34,312 bases of DNA, from IMG/VR virus record IMGVR_UViG_3300044802_000015, positions 1-34,312 of that record; one strand, written 5' to 3'. Below are positions 23,480 to 30,480 of this stretch, piece after piece. Source of the stretch: a virus. Each line of letters begins with the position of its first letter. Position 1 is the stretch's first letter. The translations under genes were made by a program, and so were the position numbers. Under the pieces are notes generated by a model, which worked only from the letters and a program-made list of their open reading frames with translations, ran no database searches and was not told where the DNA came from.

Positions 23480-25699
23480 TTATGAATTTTTAATTCTAAA
23501 ATTGACTACTATATTACCATTTTCGTTTTTTTCTGACTTGTGCTCAATTTCACCAGTTGCTATCAAATCAGACAAAATATCTCCGGTTTCTTTGGCATTC
23601 ATCCTAAATTTTTTCATTGCCCACGACTTTGTGTGCCATCCAAAGTCTTTTTTAAATGCCCTAATGACGCTGTTTATTTTCTTTGTATATGGTGTCTCAA
23701 CCTCAACATTGTCTATTCTTGACATAATTGAATCTAAAAGAACCATACTAAGTTCACAAGACCATTTAGCACAATCAATATTAATTATAGGATTTTCTTT
23801 ACATTTTCCGCAAGCATAAACAAGTGACAGTTTTTTAGCTGTTTCTGCCAACCTTGTATATGGCTCAAATATACCATCAATATCTTGTAATTTATCGATT
23901 TTATCATGTAAAACCATCTCAAACTCATAAAAATAATCAGTTGCCTCTTGTGTCTCATTTACAACTATTGAATCATGATTTTTAAATGCTAAATTACCAA
24001 CAGAATCAAACCTATGTTGCCAGAAGTTAAACCAATCCAATATACATTCCGGTATATCTTTATTCTCCTTAAAACCTCTTATTGGCACAGGATTGTTATC
24101 ATTACTTTCAAACACTATAAACCTACCAAGTAAACCATTTGCAATATTATTTCTTGTTATTGTTGGTAAAAAATCATGTGGATTAGTAGACCCGTAAAAA
24201 CTAAAACAAGGATTTTCTATCGGTATTTGTCTTTTGCTGTCTTTGCCAACAGTTTTTAACCTTGGTATATAAATGCTCTGTGCCGCACCAGTCATTTTTA
24301 ACATCATTGGTTTTATGCTTTTTACCCACGATTGTGCATTTTTATCATCAACAGACTTTAAAAAATCACCAGCCTCGTCAACCAAGGCCAACATAGATGG
24401 ATTATCGACCAGATTGTCTTCTATGGCTGCTTCTGACGTAAAAGAGTCACATATATGCCCTATGCTACCAATTTTGCTGTAAAGCCGTTTAATGCACTTT
24501 CTGACACTATCTTTACCGCATCCAGTTTCCCCAACGCTCATTATATATAAATTTGTTCTTAAACCGCTTGTGGTCTTAACTTTTCTGCCAAGAATGCAAG
24601 CCATTGAAGATAATGCACCTGCCAATGATAATATTTTTTGCTTCTTTGGGCTGCTTGAATCAACCCAATTAACAATATCTCCAATTATACCATCAACACT
24701 CAATAGCTCATTCAATGTCTTTTTCTTTTTACTATTTTTAGTATTTTCAACAAAAGCTTCAATCCAAGAAAAATCTTTAGTTGTTTCCATTATGGAAATA
24801 GTTGAATCTAACTTATCACCAAAAGAACCCTTCCTGTACTTAAAGGCATTCATCAACTTCTTACGTAACTCTTTTTCACCCCATGGCGGTTGACATCGAC
24901 TATTCCAATCAACAAACAAAGGCCAGAATTCATCATTAGATAACCCAAAGTCATACCCTATGTTTGCCACCTCATATGTTTTAGTATCACCCCCACAACC
25001 CTCTATTGCACCATCAACACGTTCAATATAGGCACTACATCTAGCAAATTTATCAAGGTATGATTCATCACTACTCTTAACAGAATCAATATCAATTATT
25101 ATTTTGGGTTTTGGTTTAGATATAGACAATTCAAATTTACTTATAAGATAATCAATATCATATCGCGTACGTCCATTGGTATACACTAGGTCAATTAAGA
25201 ATGGTTTATCTTTAATCTTTTGATGATAGAACCCAGGGACCCTTAATACGTGCTGTATTCCTTTTGCTACCTTATCGGCACCATATTTTTCAATCATTGC
25301 ACTTTGTAACAATTCATATTGTTCAAAATCACAATTGTTCATTAACCAGTAAACATGTTCACCCCGACACGTTTTAACCTTGATGGATGGTTGCAAATCA
25401 AAATCAGGAGTTTCGATACCATCAAAATCAAGAGCCAACGCCCTAACCCGTGTAACATCTTTTTTTGTTCGTTTACCATTTGATTCGTTTACCATCACAC
25501 AAACAGATGACCCTCCAAGATTTATTATTCTAAGCTGGTTCATTAACTCATATAGGCTACCATGTAATATCTTTGGTATTATTTTCGGGTCATCCTTATC
25601 TGCATAAGTTTGAAATACAAACTTGTTCGCCTTGTCATCTAGTTCCTTTAAAAATTTGCTTGCCTTGTCAAAATTAGAAGTGTCAAACTGCAAAGACAT
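23480..25699 (-). CDS. Primase-helicase (RepB-like primase plus DUF3987-like ATPase)
   Basis: A 739-aa replication protein of two parts. Residues about 60-190 look like an archaeo-eukaryotic-type primase of the RepB/PrimPol kind: RALALDFDG (Asp 91 and 93), KTCRGEHVYW (His 115) and HVLRVPGFYHQK (150-161). Residues about 350-560 are a P-loop helicase: Walker A GETGCGKDS (390-398), Walker B LALVDEAGDF (437-446) and a sensor-like FYGSTNPHDF. The C-terminus has KKFRMNAKETGDILSDLIATGEI, winged-helix-like. It would prime and unwind phage DNA, and it ends beside the repeat-rich region. GGAG lies before the ATG. It is on the opposite strand from the recombination genes, in the operon of the regulator. 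Confidence 0.88.
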   Translation of the reverse strand: MSLQFDTSNFDKASKFLKELDDKANKFVFQTYADKDDPKIIPKILHGSLYELMNQLRIINLGGSSVCVMVNESNGKRTKKDVTRVRALALDFDGIETPDFDLQPSIKVKTCRGEHVYWLMNNCDFEQYELLQSAMIEKYGADKVAKGIQHVLRVPGFYHQKIKDKPFLIDLVYTNGRTRYDIDYLISKFELSISKPKPKIIIDIDSVKSSDESYLDKFARCSAYIERVDGAIEGCGGDTKTYEVANIGYDFGLSNDEFWPLFVDWNSRCQPPWGEKELRKKLMNAFKYRKGSFGDKLDSTISIMETTKDFSWIEAFVENTKNSKKKKTLNELLSVDGIIGDIVNWVDSSSPKKQKILSLAGALSSMACILGRKVKTTSGLRTNLYIMSVGETGCGKDSVRKCIKRLYSKIGSIGHICDSFTSEAAIEDNLVDNPSMLALVDEAGDFLKSVDDKNAQSWVKSIKPMMLKMTGAAQSIYIPRLKTVGKDSKRQIPIENPCFSFYGSTNPHDFLPTITRNNIANGLLGRFIVFESNDNNPVPIRGFKENKDIPECILDWFNFWQHRFDSVGNLAFKNHDSIVVNETQEATDYFYEFEMVLHDKIDKLQDIDGIFEPYTRLAETAKKLSLVYACGKCKENPIINIDCAKWSCELSMVLLDSIMSRIDNVEVETPYTKKINSVIRAFKKDFGWHTKSWAMKKFRMNAKETGDILSDLIATGEIEHKSEKNENGNIVVNFRIKNS

Positions 25700-25700
25700 T

Positions 25701-26033
25701 TTATTTCTCCAATAGATTAAGTAAAAGTTTAGTTATTTGGTTTGATTTATCGCTGTTGTTGTTTCTGTCCGGATGTGCAAAAAAAATCAAGTCCTTTATT
25801 GTCTTGCTATTTAAATTGTTATTTCCGTTATAATTATTGCTTCTATAATTATTTGAATACTCATTAATAAAATTATCTATAGTACGTTCAACCAATGAAT
25901 TATAATCACAAACAAACTTACAGTTAGGATATCCGGAGCAACCAACAAACAAATTACCATCAGAACGCCTTGAGCGCTTGACAAGATTACAACCACAGCG
26001 TGGACAATTACCGTATATAATACCGTAAACCAT
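25701..26033 (-). CDS. Topoisomerase-type zinc ribbon with J-like HPD tail
   Basis: A 110-aa protein. The N-terminus is a C4 zinc ribbon of the topoisomerase I tail type: CPRCGCNLVKRSRR, FVGCSGYPNCKF (Cys 10, 13, 32, 38). An Asn-rich linker (about 58-77) leads to DLIFFAHPDRNNNSDK, which has the HPD tripeptide of J domains (87-89) in a shortened helical context. The zinc ribbon should bind single-stranded DNA. The HPD segment could touch host DnaK or may simply resemble a J domain. TAATG overlap with the regulator and a one-base gap to the primase-helicase place it in the replication operon. Confidence 0.75.
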   Translation of the reverse strand: MVYGIIYGNCPRCGCNLVKRSRRSDGNLFVGCSGYPNCKFVCDYNSLVERTIDNFINEYSNNYRSNNYNGNNNLNSKTIKDLIFFAHPDRNNNSDKSNQITKLLLNLLEK

Positions 26034-26242
26034 TATTGTTTTAGTTGTTCAACTTTTTCTTCGATTAAATTAGAAACAGGTATTTTAATTAATTTTGATA
26101 TTTCTTTCGCTACTTCAATAGGTAATGGTCTATGACCCATTAAATACATGCTTAAAAGAGTTGGGTCTATATTGATTTTTTGAGCAATATAAACTTGTTT
26201 ATATCCGCTTTTATCAATTTCAATTTTTGCTTTAGTAATCAC
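26033..26242 (-). CDS. Cro/CI-family small regulator
   Basis: A 69-aa protein that is almost entirely one XRE-type HTH domain: YKQVYIAQKINIDPTLLSMYLMGHRPLP, then IEVAKEISKLIKIPVSNLIEE (about residues 14-61). It lacks a dimerisation or cleavage domain, so it is Cro-like in size. The start is a GTG with GGGAG seven bases upstream. It faces away from the early plus-strand operon across a 120-bp control region, as lambda-type regulators do. It is first in the operon with the zinc-ribbon and primase-helicase genes, so it may tune its own replication genes as well as the early promoter. Confidence 0.82.
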   Translation of the reverse strand: MITKAKIEIDKSGYKQVYIAQKINIDPTLLSMYLMGHRPLPIEVAKEISKLIKIPVSNLIEEKVEQLKQ

Positions 26243-26362
26243 TTTTTTACTCCCTTGTAAAAATAATTAAAATAAAGAATAATAATTCTTGACATTCATA
26301 TATGACCGATGATAAAAAGTCAACCATTAAGTTAATTAACCAATTAAAAAAGGAGAAAACAA
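26243..26362. promoter_or_regulatory. Divergent promoter and operator region
   Basis: On the plus strand TTGACA (26289-26294) and GATAAA (26311-26316) are 16 bases apart and would drive the early operon starting at 26363. Between the boxes lies a perfect 10-bp palindrome TCATATATGA (26296-26305), well placed for a repressor. A second palindrome GTTAATTAAC is at 26331-26340. On the minus strand TTGACT (26323-26318) with TATGAA 17 bases on would drive the regulator, so the two promoters overlap. AGGAG for the early gene is at 26351-26355. Binding by the adjacent 69-aa regulator is inferred. Confidence 0.65.
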
Positions 26363-26758
26363 GTGACCAATAATTATTCCGCATCACCAACAGAAGAACT
26401 TGTTAGGATGCTTATAGAAGCAAAACAAGTTGAGAAGTCAGTAACAGAATCAAGACAGAAAATAGCCGATGAATTGTCTATGCGTCTTGAATGCCCTGTG
26501 GATGGAAGCAAATCCCACACAATTGGAAATCATAAAGTAACAATTAAGGGCGTAATGAATTATAGGGTCGATTGGGAAAAATTTGACCAAGTTATAAAGG
26601 GTCACGAGCACCCACCATTTAAGTTTAAAAAAGAATTAGATGTAACTGGTTTTAAATGGATTAGGGACAACGACAAATCATTTTATAAACAACTGTGTGA
26701 AGCTGTTACATCGGGTAGTGGCAGAACGCAGATACAAGTAGAGGAGATAGAACAATGA
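26363..26758 (+). CDS. First early gene, unknown function
   Basis: A 131-aa protein starting at a GTG with AGGAG eight bases upstream. The first half is helical and charged (SPTEELVRMLIEAKQVEKSVTESRQKIADELSMRL), followed by a compact domain with HTIGNHKVTIKG and WIRDNDKSFYKQLCEAVTSG. Similar small proteins precede Sak4-type ATPases in other phages as far as I recall, but I cannot assign a function. The stop overlaps the ATG of the ATPase gene (ATGA), so the two are translated together. Confidence 0.75.
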   Translation: MTNNYSASPTEELVRMLIEAKQVEKSVTESRQKIADELSMRLECPVDGSKSHTIGNHKVTIKGVMNYRVDWEKFDQVIKGHEHPPFKFKKELDVTGFKWIRDNDKSFYKQLCEAVTSGSGRTQIQVEEIEQ

Positions 26759-27507
26759 CAACGTTAAGCAGTGTAAAGGGAACGAAGTGCAAGAAGCCAG
26801 TACGTACCTTAATTTATGGTCCACATAAAATAGGTAAAAGCACATTTGCTTCTGGTAAAAACAAATCAATATTTATCCAGACAGAAGATGGCCTTGATAA
26901 TATTGATGCAAAATCATTCCCACTATGTAAATCATGGGATGATGTTTTAGGTTGTGTTGCATCTCTATATAATGAGAAGCATGACTTTCAAGCGGTTGTT
27001 TTAGATAGTGCTGATTGGGCAGAAAAGCTATGCCATGAGGCAGTAGCAAAAGAACACAATGTTAGCGGAATAGAGTTAATAGGTTATGGCAAAGGATATT
27101 CGTTTAGTGCCGATAAATTTAACGAGCTATTGCAGGGATTTAACGCTTTAAGATTAGAAAAAAATATGGACATAATAATATTATGTCATAGCGAGATTAA
27201 GCGATTTGATGACCCCATGACAGATAGTTATGATAGATATCAAATAAAGCTACACAAAACAGTTGGTAAGATGATTCAAGAGTGGTCAGATGTTATTGGA
27301 TTTTGCCAACAAGAAATGGCAACCAAAATAGAAAAATCAAAAGGGTTTAAGGATGATAGGGTAATCCCTGTTGACCTTGGGACGCGTGTTTTAAAATTAG
27401 CAGGAACAGCTAGTTTTGACGCTGGAAACAGATTCGATTTACCAGCAAGCATACCGCTTGTATGGTCAGAATATGAACAAGCCTTAAATCAGGCTAGAGG
27501 AGCTTAA
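26755..27507 (+). CDS. Sak4-like RecA-fold ATPase
   Basis: A 250-aa P-loop protein: TLIYGPHKIGKSTFA with Walker A at residues 22-30, IFIQTEDGLDNI, Walker B QAVVLDSADW at 79-88, and IIILCHSEIKRF as a later strand with a polar end. The pattern fits the Sak4/AAA_24 family of phage single-strand annealing or RecA-like recombinases. Downstream lie a DUF669 protein and an exonuclease, the usual partners: end resection, ssDNA coating, strand annealing. It would act in replication-linked recombination and repair of phage DNA. Confidence 0.87.
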   Translation: MTTLSSVKGTKCKKPVRTLIYGPHKIGKSTFASGKNKSIFIQTEDGLDNIDAKSFPLCKSWDDVLGCVASLYNEKHDFQAVVLDSADWAEKLCHEAVAKEHNVSGIELIGYGKGYSFSADKFNELLQGFNALRLEKNMDIIILCHSEIKRFDDPMTDSYDRYQIKLHKTVGKMIQEWSDVIGFCQQEMATKIEKSKGFKDDRVIPVDLGTRVLKLAGTASFDAGNRFDLPASIPLVWSEYEQALNQARGA

Positions 27508-27509
27508 TT

Positions 27510-27968
27510 ATGGTAGACCTAAATTTTAACAGTGCAGACCATGAACCATTAGGAACATTTGAAGTTGTACCTAAGGGTGACTATCTGGCAATTATTACAG
27601 ATAGCGAAATGAAGCCAACAAAAGCAGGCGATGGACAATATTTACAATTGTCAATTCAATTGCTTGAAACAGAGTATAAGGGTCAAATACTTTGGGAGCG
27701 TTTAAACCTGTTTAACAAAAATGAGACGGCTGTCAAAATAGCTAACTCGACACTTAGCAGCATATGCATTGCCTGTGGAGTTCCTGCCCCAAAAAAATCA
27801 GAAGAGTTGCACAACAAAGCAATCATTATTAAGGTTGGCGTTGTTGAACGCAAGGATAGACCAGGCGAATTTAGTAACGAGATTAAAGGATATAGCGCAA
27901 CTGGTGGTATCAAAAAAGCAGTTGAACCATCCAGTATTAGCGGTGTACCGCCGTGGAAAGTTAAATAA
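27510..27968 (+). CDS. DUF669 family, probable ssDNA-binding protein
   Basis: A 152-aa protein. The start VDLNFNSADHEPLGTFEVVP followed by GDYLAIITDSEMKPTKAGDGQYL and LSIQLLETEYKGQILWERLNL matches DUF669, a family regularly encoded beside Sak4-type ATPases and thought to be OB-fold-like. Near the middle it has ICIACGVPAPKKSEELHNK. It begins two bases after the ATPase stop. It most likely binds the ssDNA produced by the downstream exonuclease. Confidence 0.82.
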   Translation: MVDLNFNSADHEPLGTFEVVPKGDYLAIITDSEMKPTKAGDGQYLQLSIQLLETEYKGQILWERLNLFNKNETAVKIANSTLSSICIACGVPAPKKSEELHNKAIIIKVGVVERKDRPGEFSNEIKGYSATGGIKKAVEPSSISGVPPWKVK

Positions 27969-27977
27969 TCAATTAGA

Positions 27978-28023
27978 TTTGTGATGCATGGGATACATTC
28001 CCCATTTGTTCATGCATCACAAA
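27978..28023 (+). promoter_or_regulatory. Long perfect hairpin between recombination genes
   Basis: TTTGTGATGCATG (27978-27990) pairs without mismatch with CATGCATCACAAA (28011-28023), a 13-bp stem enclosing 20 bases. It lies ten bases after the DUF669 stop, and AAGGAG for the exonuclease follows at 28027. No T-run follows on either strand, so it is not a standard terminator. It may be an RNA processing or stability element that sets the ratio of ssDNA-binding protein to nuclease, or a binding site in DNA. Confidence 0.65.
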
Positions 28024-28036
28024 ATTAAGGAGCAAC

Positions 28037-28867
28037 ATGCCAACATTGCCCAGACCAACCATTGACGCCATTTATTCAACATATAAACAGGATGACATAA
28101 GAACCTATCTTGGAGCATCTGAATTAGGTGAAAGTTGTATGCGTCGTTTATGGTATTCTTTTAGATTGGTTAAAAAACAAACATTTAAGGGTAGAATACT
28201 CAGGCTATTCGATACAGGAAAACGAGAAGAGGTTAGGGTATTAGAGGAATTAAAAAAAATAGGTGTCACCATATATGATATTGACCCCAATACTGGTAAC
28301 CAATTTGGATATTTTGCTTGTAATGGACACCTTGGTGGTCACCTTGATGCCGTGGGTGTTGGGTTTAAAGAGTCAGATAAGCCCCATGTTGTCGAGATAA
28401 AAACACACAACCTTAAATCATTTAACGACCTAGAAAAACACGGGGCTGAAAAAAGTAAACCAAGGCACTACGTACAAGTGCAACTTTATATGGGGATGGC
28501 AGACATTGATAGAGCTGCATATCTTGCTGTATGCAAAGATAATGATGAATTATATTTTGAGAGAGTATGTTTTGATAAACAATTTTATAACCAACAACTT
28601 GCAAAGGCATCCAGAATAATAAACGCAAAGACACCACTTGAAAAGATATCAGAAGACCCCAGTTTCTACACGTGCAAGATGTGTGACTGCTCGGATATTT
28701 GCCACCATGGAGCAGATTGTGAACGTAATTGTAGAACGTGTATACACAGTGAACCCGTAGAAGATGGTGGCTGGTTTTGTAATGAATCAGATTTAACAAA
28801 TGATGGGAAGTCTTTTGAATGTAAATATCATGTTTTTATTGCGGACCTGGATACAGTACCTTTTTAA
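28037..28867 (+). CDS. Cas4/RecB-like exonuclease with Fe-S cysteines
   Basis: A 276-aa PD-(D/E)xK nuclease. GGHLDAVG gives Asp 104, HVVEIKTHN gives Glu 120 and Lys 122, and HYVQVQLYM (144-152) is the QxxxY-like motif of the RecB/Cas4 group. An early Cys 34 (GESCMRRLWY) plus CKMCDCSDIC (Cys 213, 216, 222, spaced C-x2-C-x5-C) match the four cysteines that hold a 4Fe-4S cluster in Cas4 and AddB. A second cluster, CERNCRTCIH with later Cys near GWFCNES and SFECKYH, may bind zinc. It would resect DNA ends for the Sak4-like protein. There is no other Cas gene or CRISPR array, so this is a recombination nuclease. Confidence 0.85.
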   Translation: MPTLPRPTIDAIYSTYKQDDIRTYLGASELGESCMRRLWYSFRLVKKQTFKGRILRLFDTGKREEVRVLEELKKIGVTIYDIDPNTGNQFGYFACNGHLGGHLDAVGVGFKESDKPHVVEIKTHNLKSFNDLEKHGAEKSKPRHYVQVQLYMGMADIDRAAYLAVCKDNDELYFERVCFDKQFYNQQLAKASRIINAKTPLEKISEDPSFYTCKMCDCSDICHHGADCERNCRTCIHSEPVEDGGWFCNESDLTNDGKSFECKYHVFIADLDTVPF

Positions 28868-28886
28868 AAATAAATTAAAAATATTC

Positions 28887-28914
28887 TTGACAAATAAAAC
28901 ATTTATGATATTAT
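28887..28914 (+). promoter_or_regulatory. Strong sigma70-like early promoter
   Basis: TTGACA (28887-28892, all six consensus) and TATTAT (28909-28914, five of six) are 16 bases apart. The predicted transcription start is about 28920-28922, at or next to the ATG at 28922. No Shine-Dalgarno precedes that ATG, so the message may be leaderless. This promoter would drive the run of small genes to about 32.1 kb separately from the recombination genes. Confidence 0.75.
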
Positions 28915-28921
28915 TAACAAT

Positions 28922-29137
28922 ATGAACAATACAACAGAATTAATTGAACTCGAATTTCTTGTTAGAAAATATGAACTTTTTATTAATGAAGGATTAAAAT
29001 TAGAACCAATGGGTTGTAAGTGTAAAAAATTTAAATATATGTTTATACTTTTTAATTATGAAAGAAGAACTATTGGAATTGGTACAATAGATCATCTTGT
29101 AGAGTTCTTAAAAAAACAACTAAAGGAGACAAAATGA
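28922..29137 (+). CDS. Small early protein, unknown role
   Basis: A 71-aa protein, mixed helix and strand, with MGCKCKKFKYMFILFNYE in the middle and a helical LVEFLKKQLKE end. No ribosome site lies before the ATG, which is at the expected transcription start of the promoter just upstream, so leaderless translation is possible. The end overlaps the next start (ATGA). No family is recognised. Confidence 0.65.
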   Translation: MNNTTELIELEFLVRKYELFINEGLKLEPMGCKCKKFKYMFILFNYERRTIGIGTIDHLVEFLKKQLKETK

Positions 29138-29346
29138 GACCAGACATATTAAAAGATATTGGTAAGTCACTAGTCAAGAGCTGGATCGATTGGCATGGAT
29201 TAAACGATATTGATAAATTTAATGTGTCTGTCGAGAGTATGAATCTAACAGACAATGAGGATGATTTGGTTATTATCCAAGATGGTATGTTTGAGGAGAT
29301 TGAATCATTAAAAGTTTATATCAACGAAACAAGGATTAGAAAATAA
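29134..29346 (+). CDS. Small early protein, unknown role
   Basis: A 70-aa acidic protein (ILKDIGKSLVKSWIDWHGL, then TDNEDDLVIIQDGMFEEIESL). AAAGGAG lies before the ATG, which overlaps the preceding stop, and its own stop overlaps the next ATG. Small acidic early proteins often bind host factors, but nothing here shows a target. Confidence 0.62.
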   Translation: MRPDILKDIGKSLVKSWIDWHGLNDIDKFNVSVESMNLTDNEDDLVIIQDGMFEEIESLKVYINETRIRK

Positions 29347-29540
29347 TGCTACGAAACAAGATTTTAGAAAAAGGAACAACTTACACAACCGTGGCAATGG
29401 CTGCGCTTGCGCATGAAGTAAGTATTCCTACGATTAAACGTTGGGCAAAGTTGAAAAAAATTAAGTCCATTAAATCAGGTCTGCATTTGTATGTAGACAA
29501 TGATTCAATTATTAAATTTTTAATTCTAAGGAAATTTTAA
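29346..29540 (+). CDS. MerR/excisionase-like HTH protein
   Basis: A 64-aa protein. VAMAALAHEVSIPTIKRWAK (about residues 16-35) is a helix-turn-helix, followed by SIKSGLHLYVDNDSIIKFL, the wing and last helix seen in MerR-like and excisionase proteins. It is basic overall. It could be an early-to-late switch regulator or an excisionase relic; with no integrase present the first is more likely. TAATG overlaps link it to both neighbours. Confidence 0.75.
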   Translation: MLRNKILEKGTTYTTVAMAALAHEVSIPTIKRWAKLKKIKSIKSGLHLYVDNDSIIKFLILRKF

Positions 29541-29734
29541 TGAGTGACATCCAACACTACATTCGTTTCTATGATGAATCAGGTAAACAAATAATGAACC
29601 AATTCAAAGCTGGATGGGGTTGTCCGATAGGATGTAAAATTATTTTTGGAGAGTTAGGAAGATACAAAGCTATTCATAGAGTTGAGTTACCAGATGGAAG
29701 TCTTGAGATAACAGTGAGGAAGGTAGGGAAATAA
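29540..29734 (+). CDS. Small early protein, unknown role
   Basis: A 64-aa beta-rich protein ([46 protein letters not shown]). Two Cys stand in CPIGC. It overlaps both neighbours by TAATG and precedes the pentapeptide-repeat gene. I do not recognise it. Confidence 0.62.
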   Translation: MSDIQHYIRFYDESGKQIMNQFKAGWGCPIGCKIIFGELGRYKAIHRVELPDGSLEITVRKVGK

Positions 29735-30480
29735 TGCATATTCAAATCAAAAACAGATACGACGAATCAGTAATATTTGAAGGTGAATTTGAAACGCTGT
29801 TATTGTCGGTTGAGGAGGCTGTGAGGAAAAACGCTAATTTGTACGATGCTAATTTGTACGGTGCTAATTTGCGCGGTGCTAATTTGCGCGGTGCTAATTT
29901 GTACGATGCTAATTTGTACGGTGCTAATTTGCGCGGTGCTAATTTGTGCGGTGCTAATTTGTACGATGCTAATTTGTACGGTGCTAATTTGCGCGGTGCT
30001 AATTTGTGCGGTGCTAATTTGTACGATGCTAATTTGCGCGGTGCTAATTTGTACGATGCTAATTTGTACGGTGCTAATTTGCGCGGTGCTAATTTGTGCG
30101 GTGCTGTAAATCTGAACAAATATTTAACTACTCCAATGTATATCCTAAAAGATCAAGTTGGAAAAATACGCGCATACAAACTCGTAAAAGAAAACGGCGA
30201 AGGCCCAATGAATGGAGGGATAAAATACGAAATAGGAAAAATCTATAATGTTGATGATGCGAATACAGATGAGAATGAAAACTGTTCAACAGGAATACAT
30301 TTAGCAGGTCTTGATTGGGTAATGAAAGAATGGAAACAAGGATATAAAATATTGATTGCAGAATTTACGGCCGAAGACATCGCGGCAATCCCGATCGGGT
30401 CCGATGGTAAATTTAGGGTTTTTAAATGCAAAATTATTAAAGAGAAAGATTTAAAAGAACTAGGATTGGATGGTAAATAA
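29734..30480 (+). CDS. Pentapeptide-repeat protein with DUF7666-like tail
   Basis: A 248-aa protein of three parts. Residues 1-33 are a short cap ([20 protein letters not shown]). Residues 34-123 are 18 exact pentapeptides A-N-L-x-(D/G) with x being Tyr, Arg or Cys, which should fold as a right-handed quadrilateral beta-helix. The C-terminal part ([41 protein letters not shown]) resembles the DUF7666-type domain often found after such repeats in phage proteins. Some pentapeptide proteins mimic DNA and bind gyrase, but Tyr/Arg-rich faces here are not acidic, so that is not supported. It is in the early operon, linked by TAATG overlaps on both sides. Confidence 0.83.
   Translation: MHIQIKNRYDESVIFEGEFETLLLSVEEAVRKNANLYDANLYGANLRGANLRGANLYDANLYGANLRGANLCGANLYDANLYGANLRGANLCGANLYDANLRGANLYDANLYGANLRGANLCGAVNLNKYLTTPMYILKDQVGKIRAYKLVKENGEGPMNGGIKYEIGKIYNVDDANTDENENCSTGIHLAGLDWVMKEWKQGYKILIAEFTAEDIAAIPIGSDGKFRVFKCKIIKEKDLKELGLDGK
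29833..30102 (+). repeat. Eighteen 15-bp tandem repeats with a 60-bp higher order
   Basis: Each unit is GCTAATTTG followed by TACGAT, TACGGT, CGCGGT or TGCGGT; the first nine bases never vary over 18 units. Units run in the order YD-YG-RG-RG, YD-YG-RG-CG twice, YD-RG, then YD-YG-RG-CG, so a 60-bp block has been copied, and one block has lost two units. The near absence of silent changes points to recent expansion by slippage or unequal recombination. Confidence 0.97.

Noticed and set aside
28037-28867. A CRISPR adaptation nuclease (Cas4)
   Set aside because: The motif set is shared by Cas4, AddB and many phage exonucleases; no Cas1, Cas2 or array is present, and it is next to Sak4-like and DUF669 genes.
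29346-29540. Excisionase of an integration module
   Set aside because: The HTH and wing look excisionase-like, but no integrase or attachment site is seen, so a regulator is more likely.
29833-30102. Possible CRISPR array
   Set aside because: The units are 15 bp with no spacers and encode pentapeptides; the Cas4-like nuclease nearby belongs to the recombination module.
29742-30119. Long open frame on the minus strand (125 codons) and another on the plus strand through the pentapeptide array
   Set aside because: The 15-bp repeat lacks stops in several frames, so open frames arise for free. The products are simple Lys/Leu/Ala or Ile/Leu/Cys repeats, and only the plus frame from 29734 has proper ends and fits its neighbours by TAATG overlaps.
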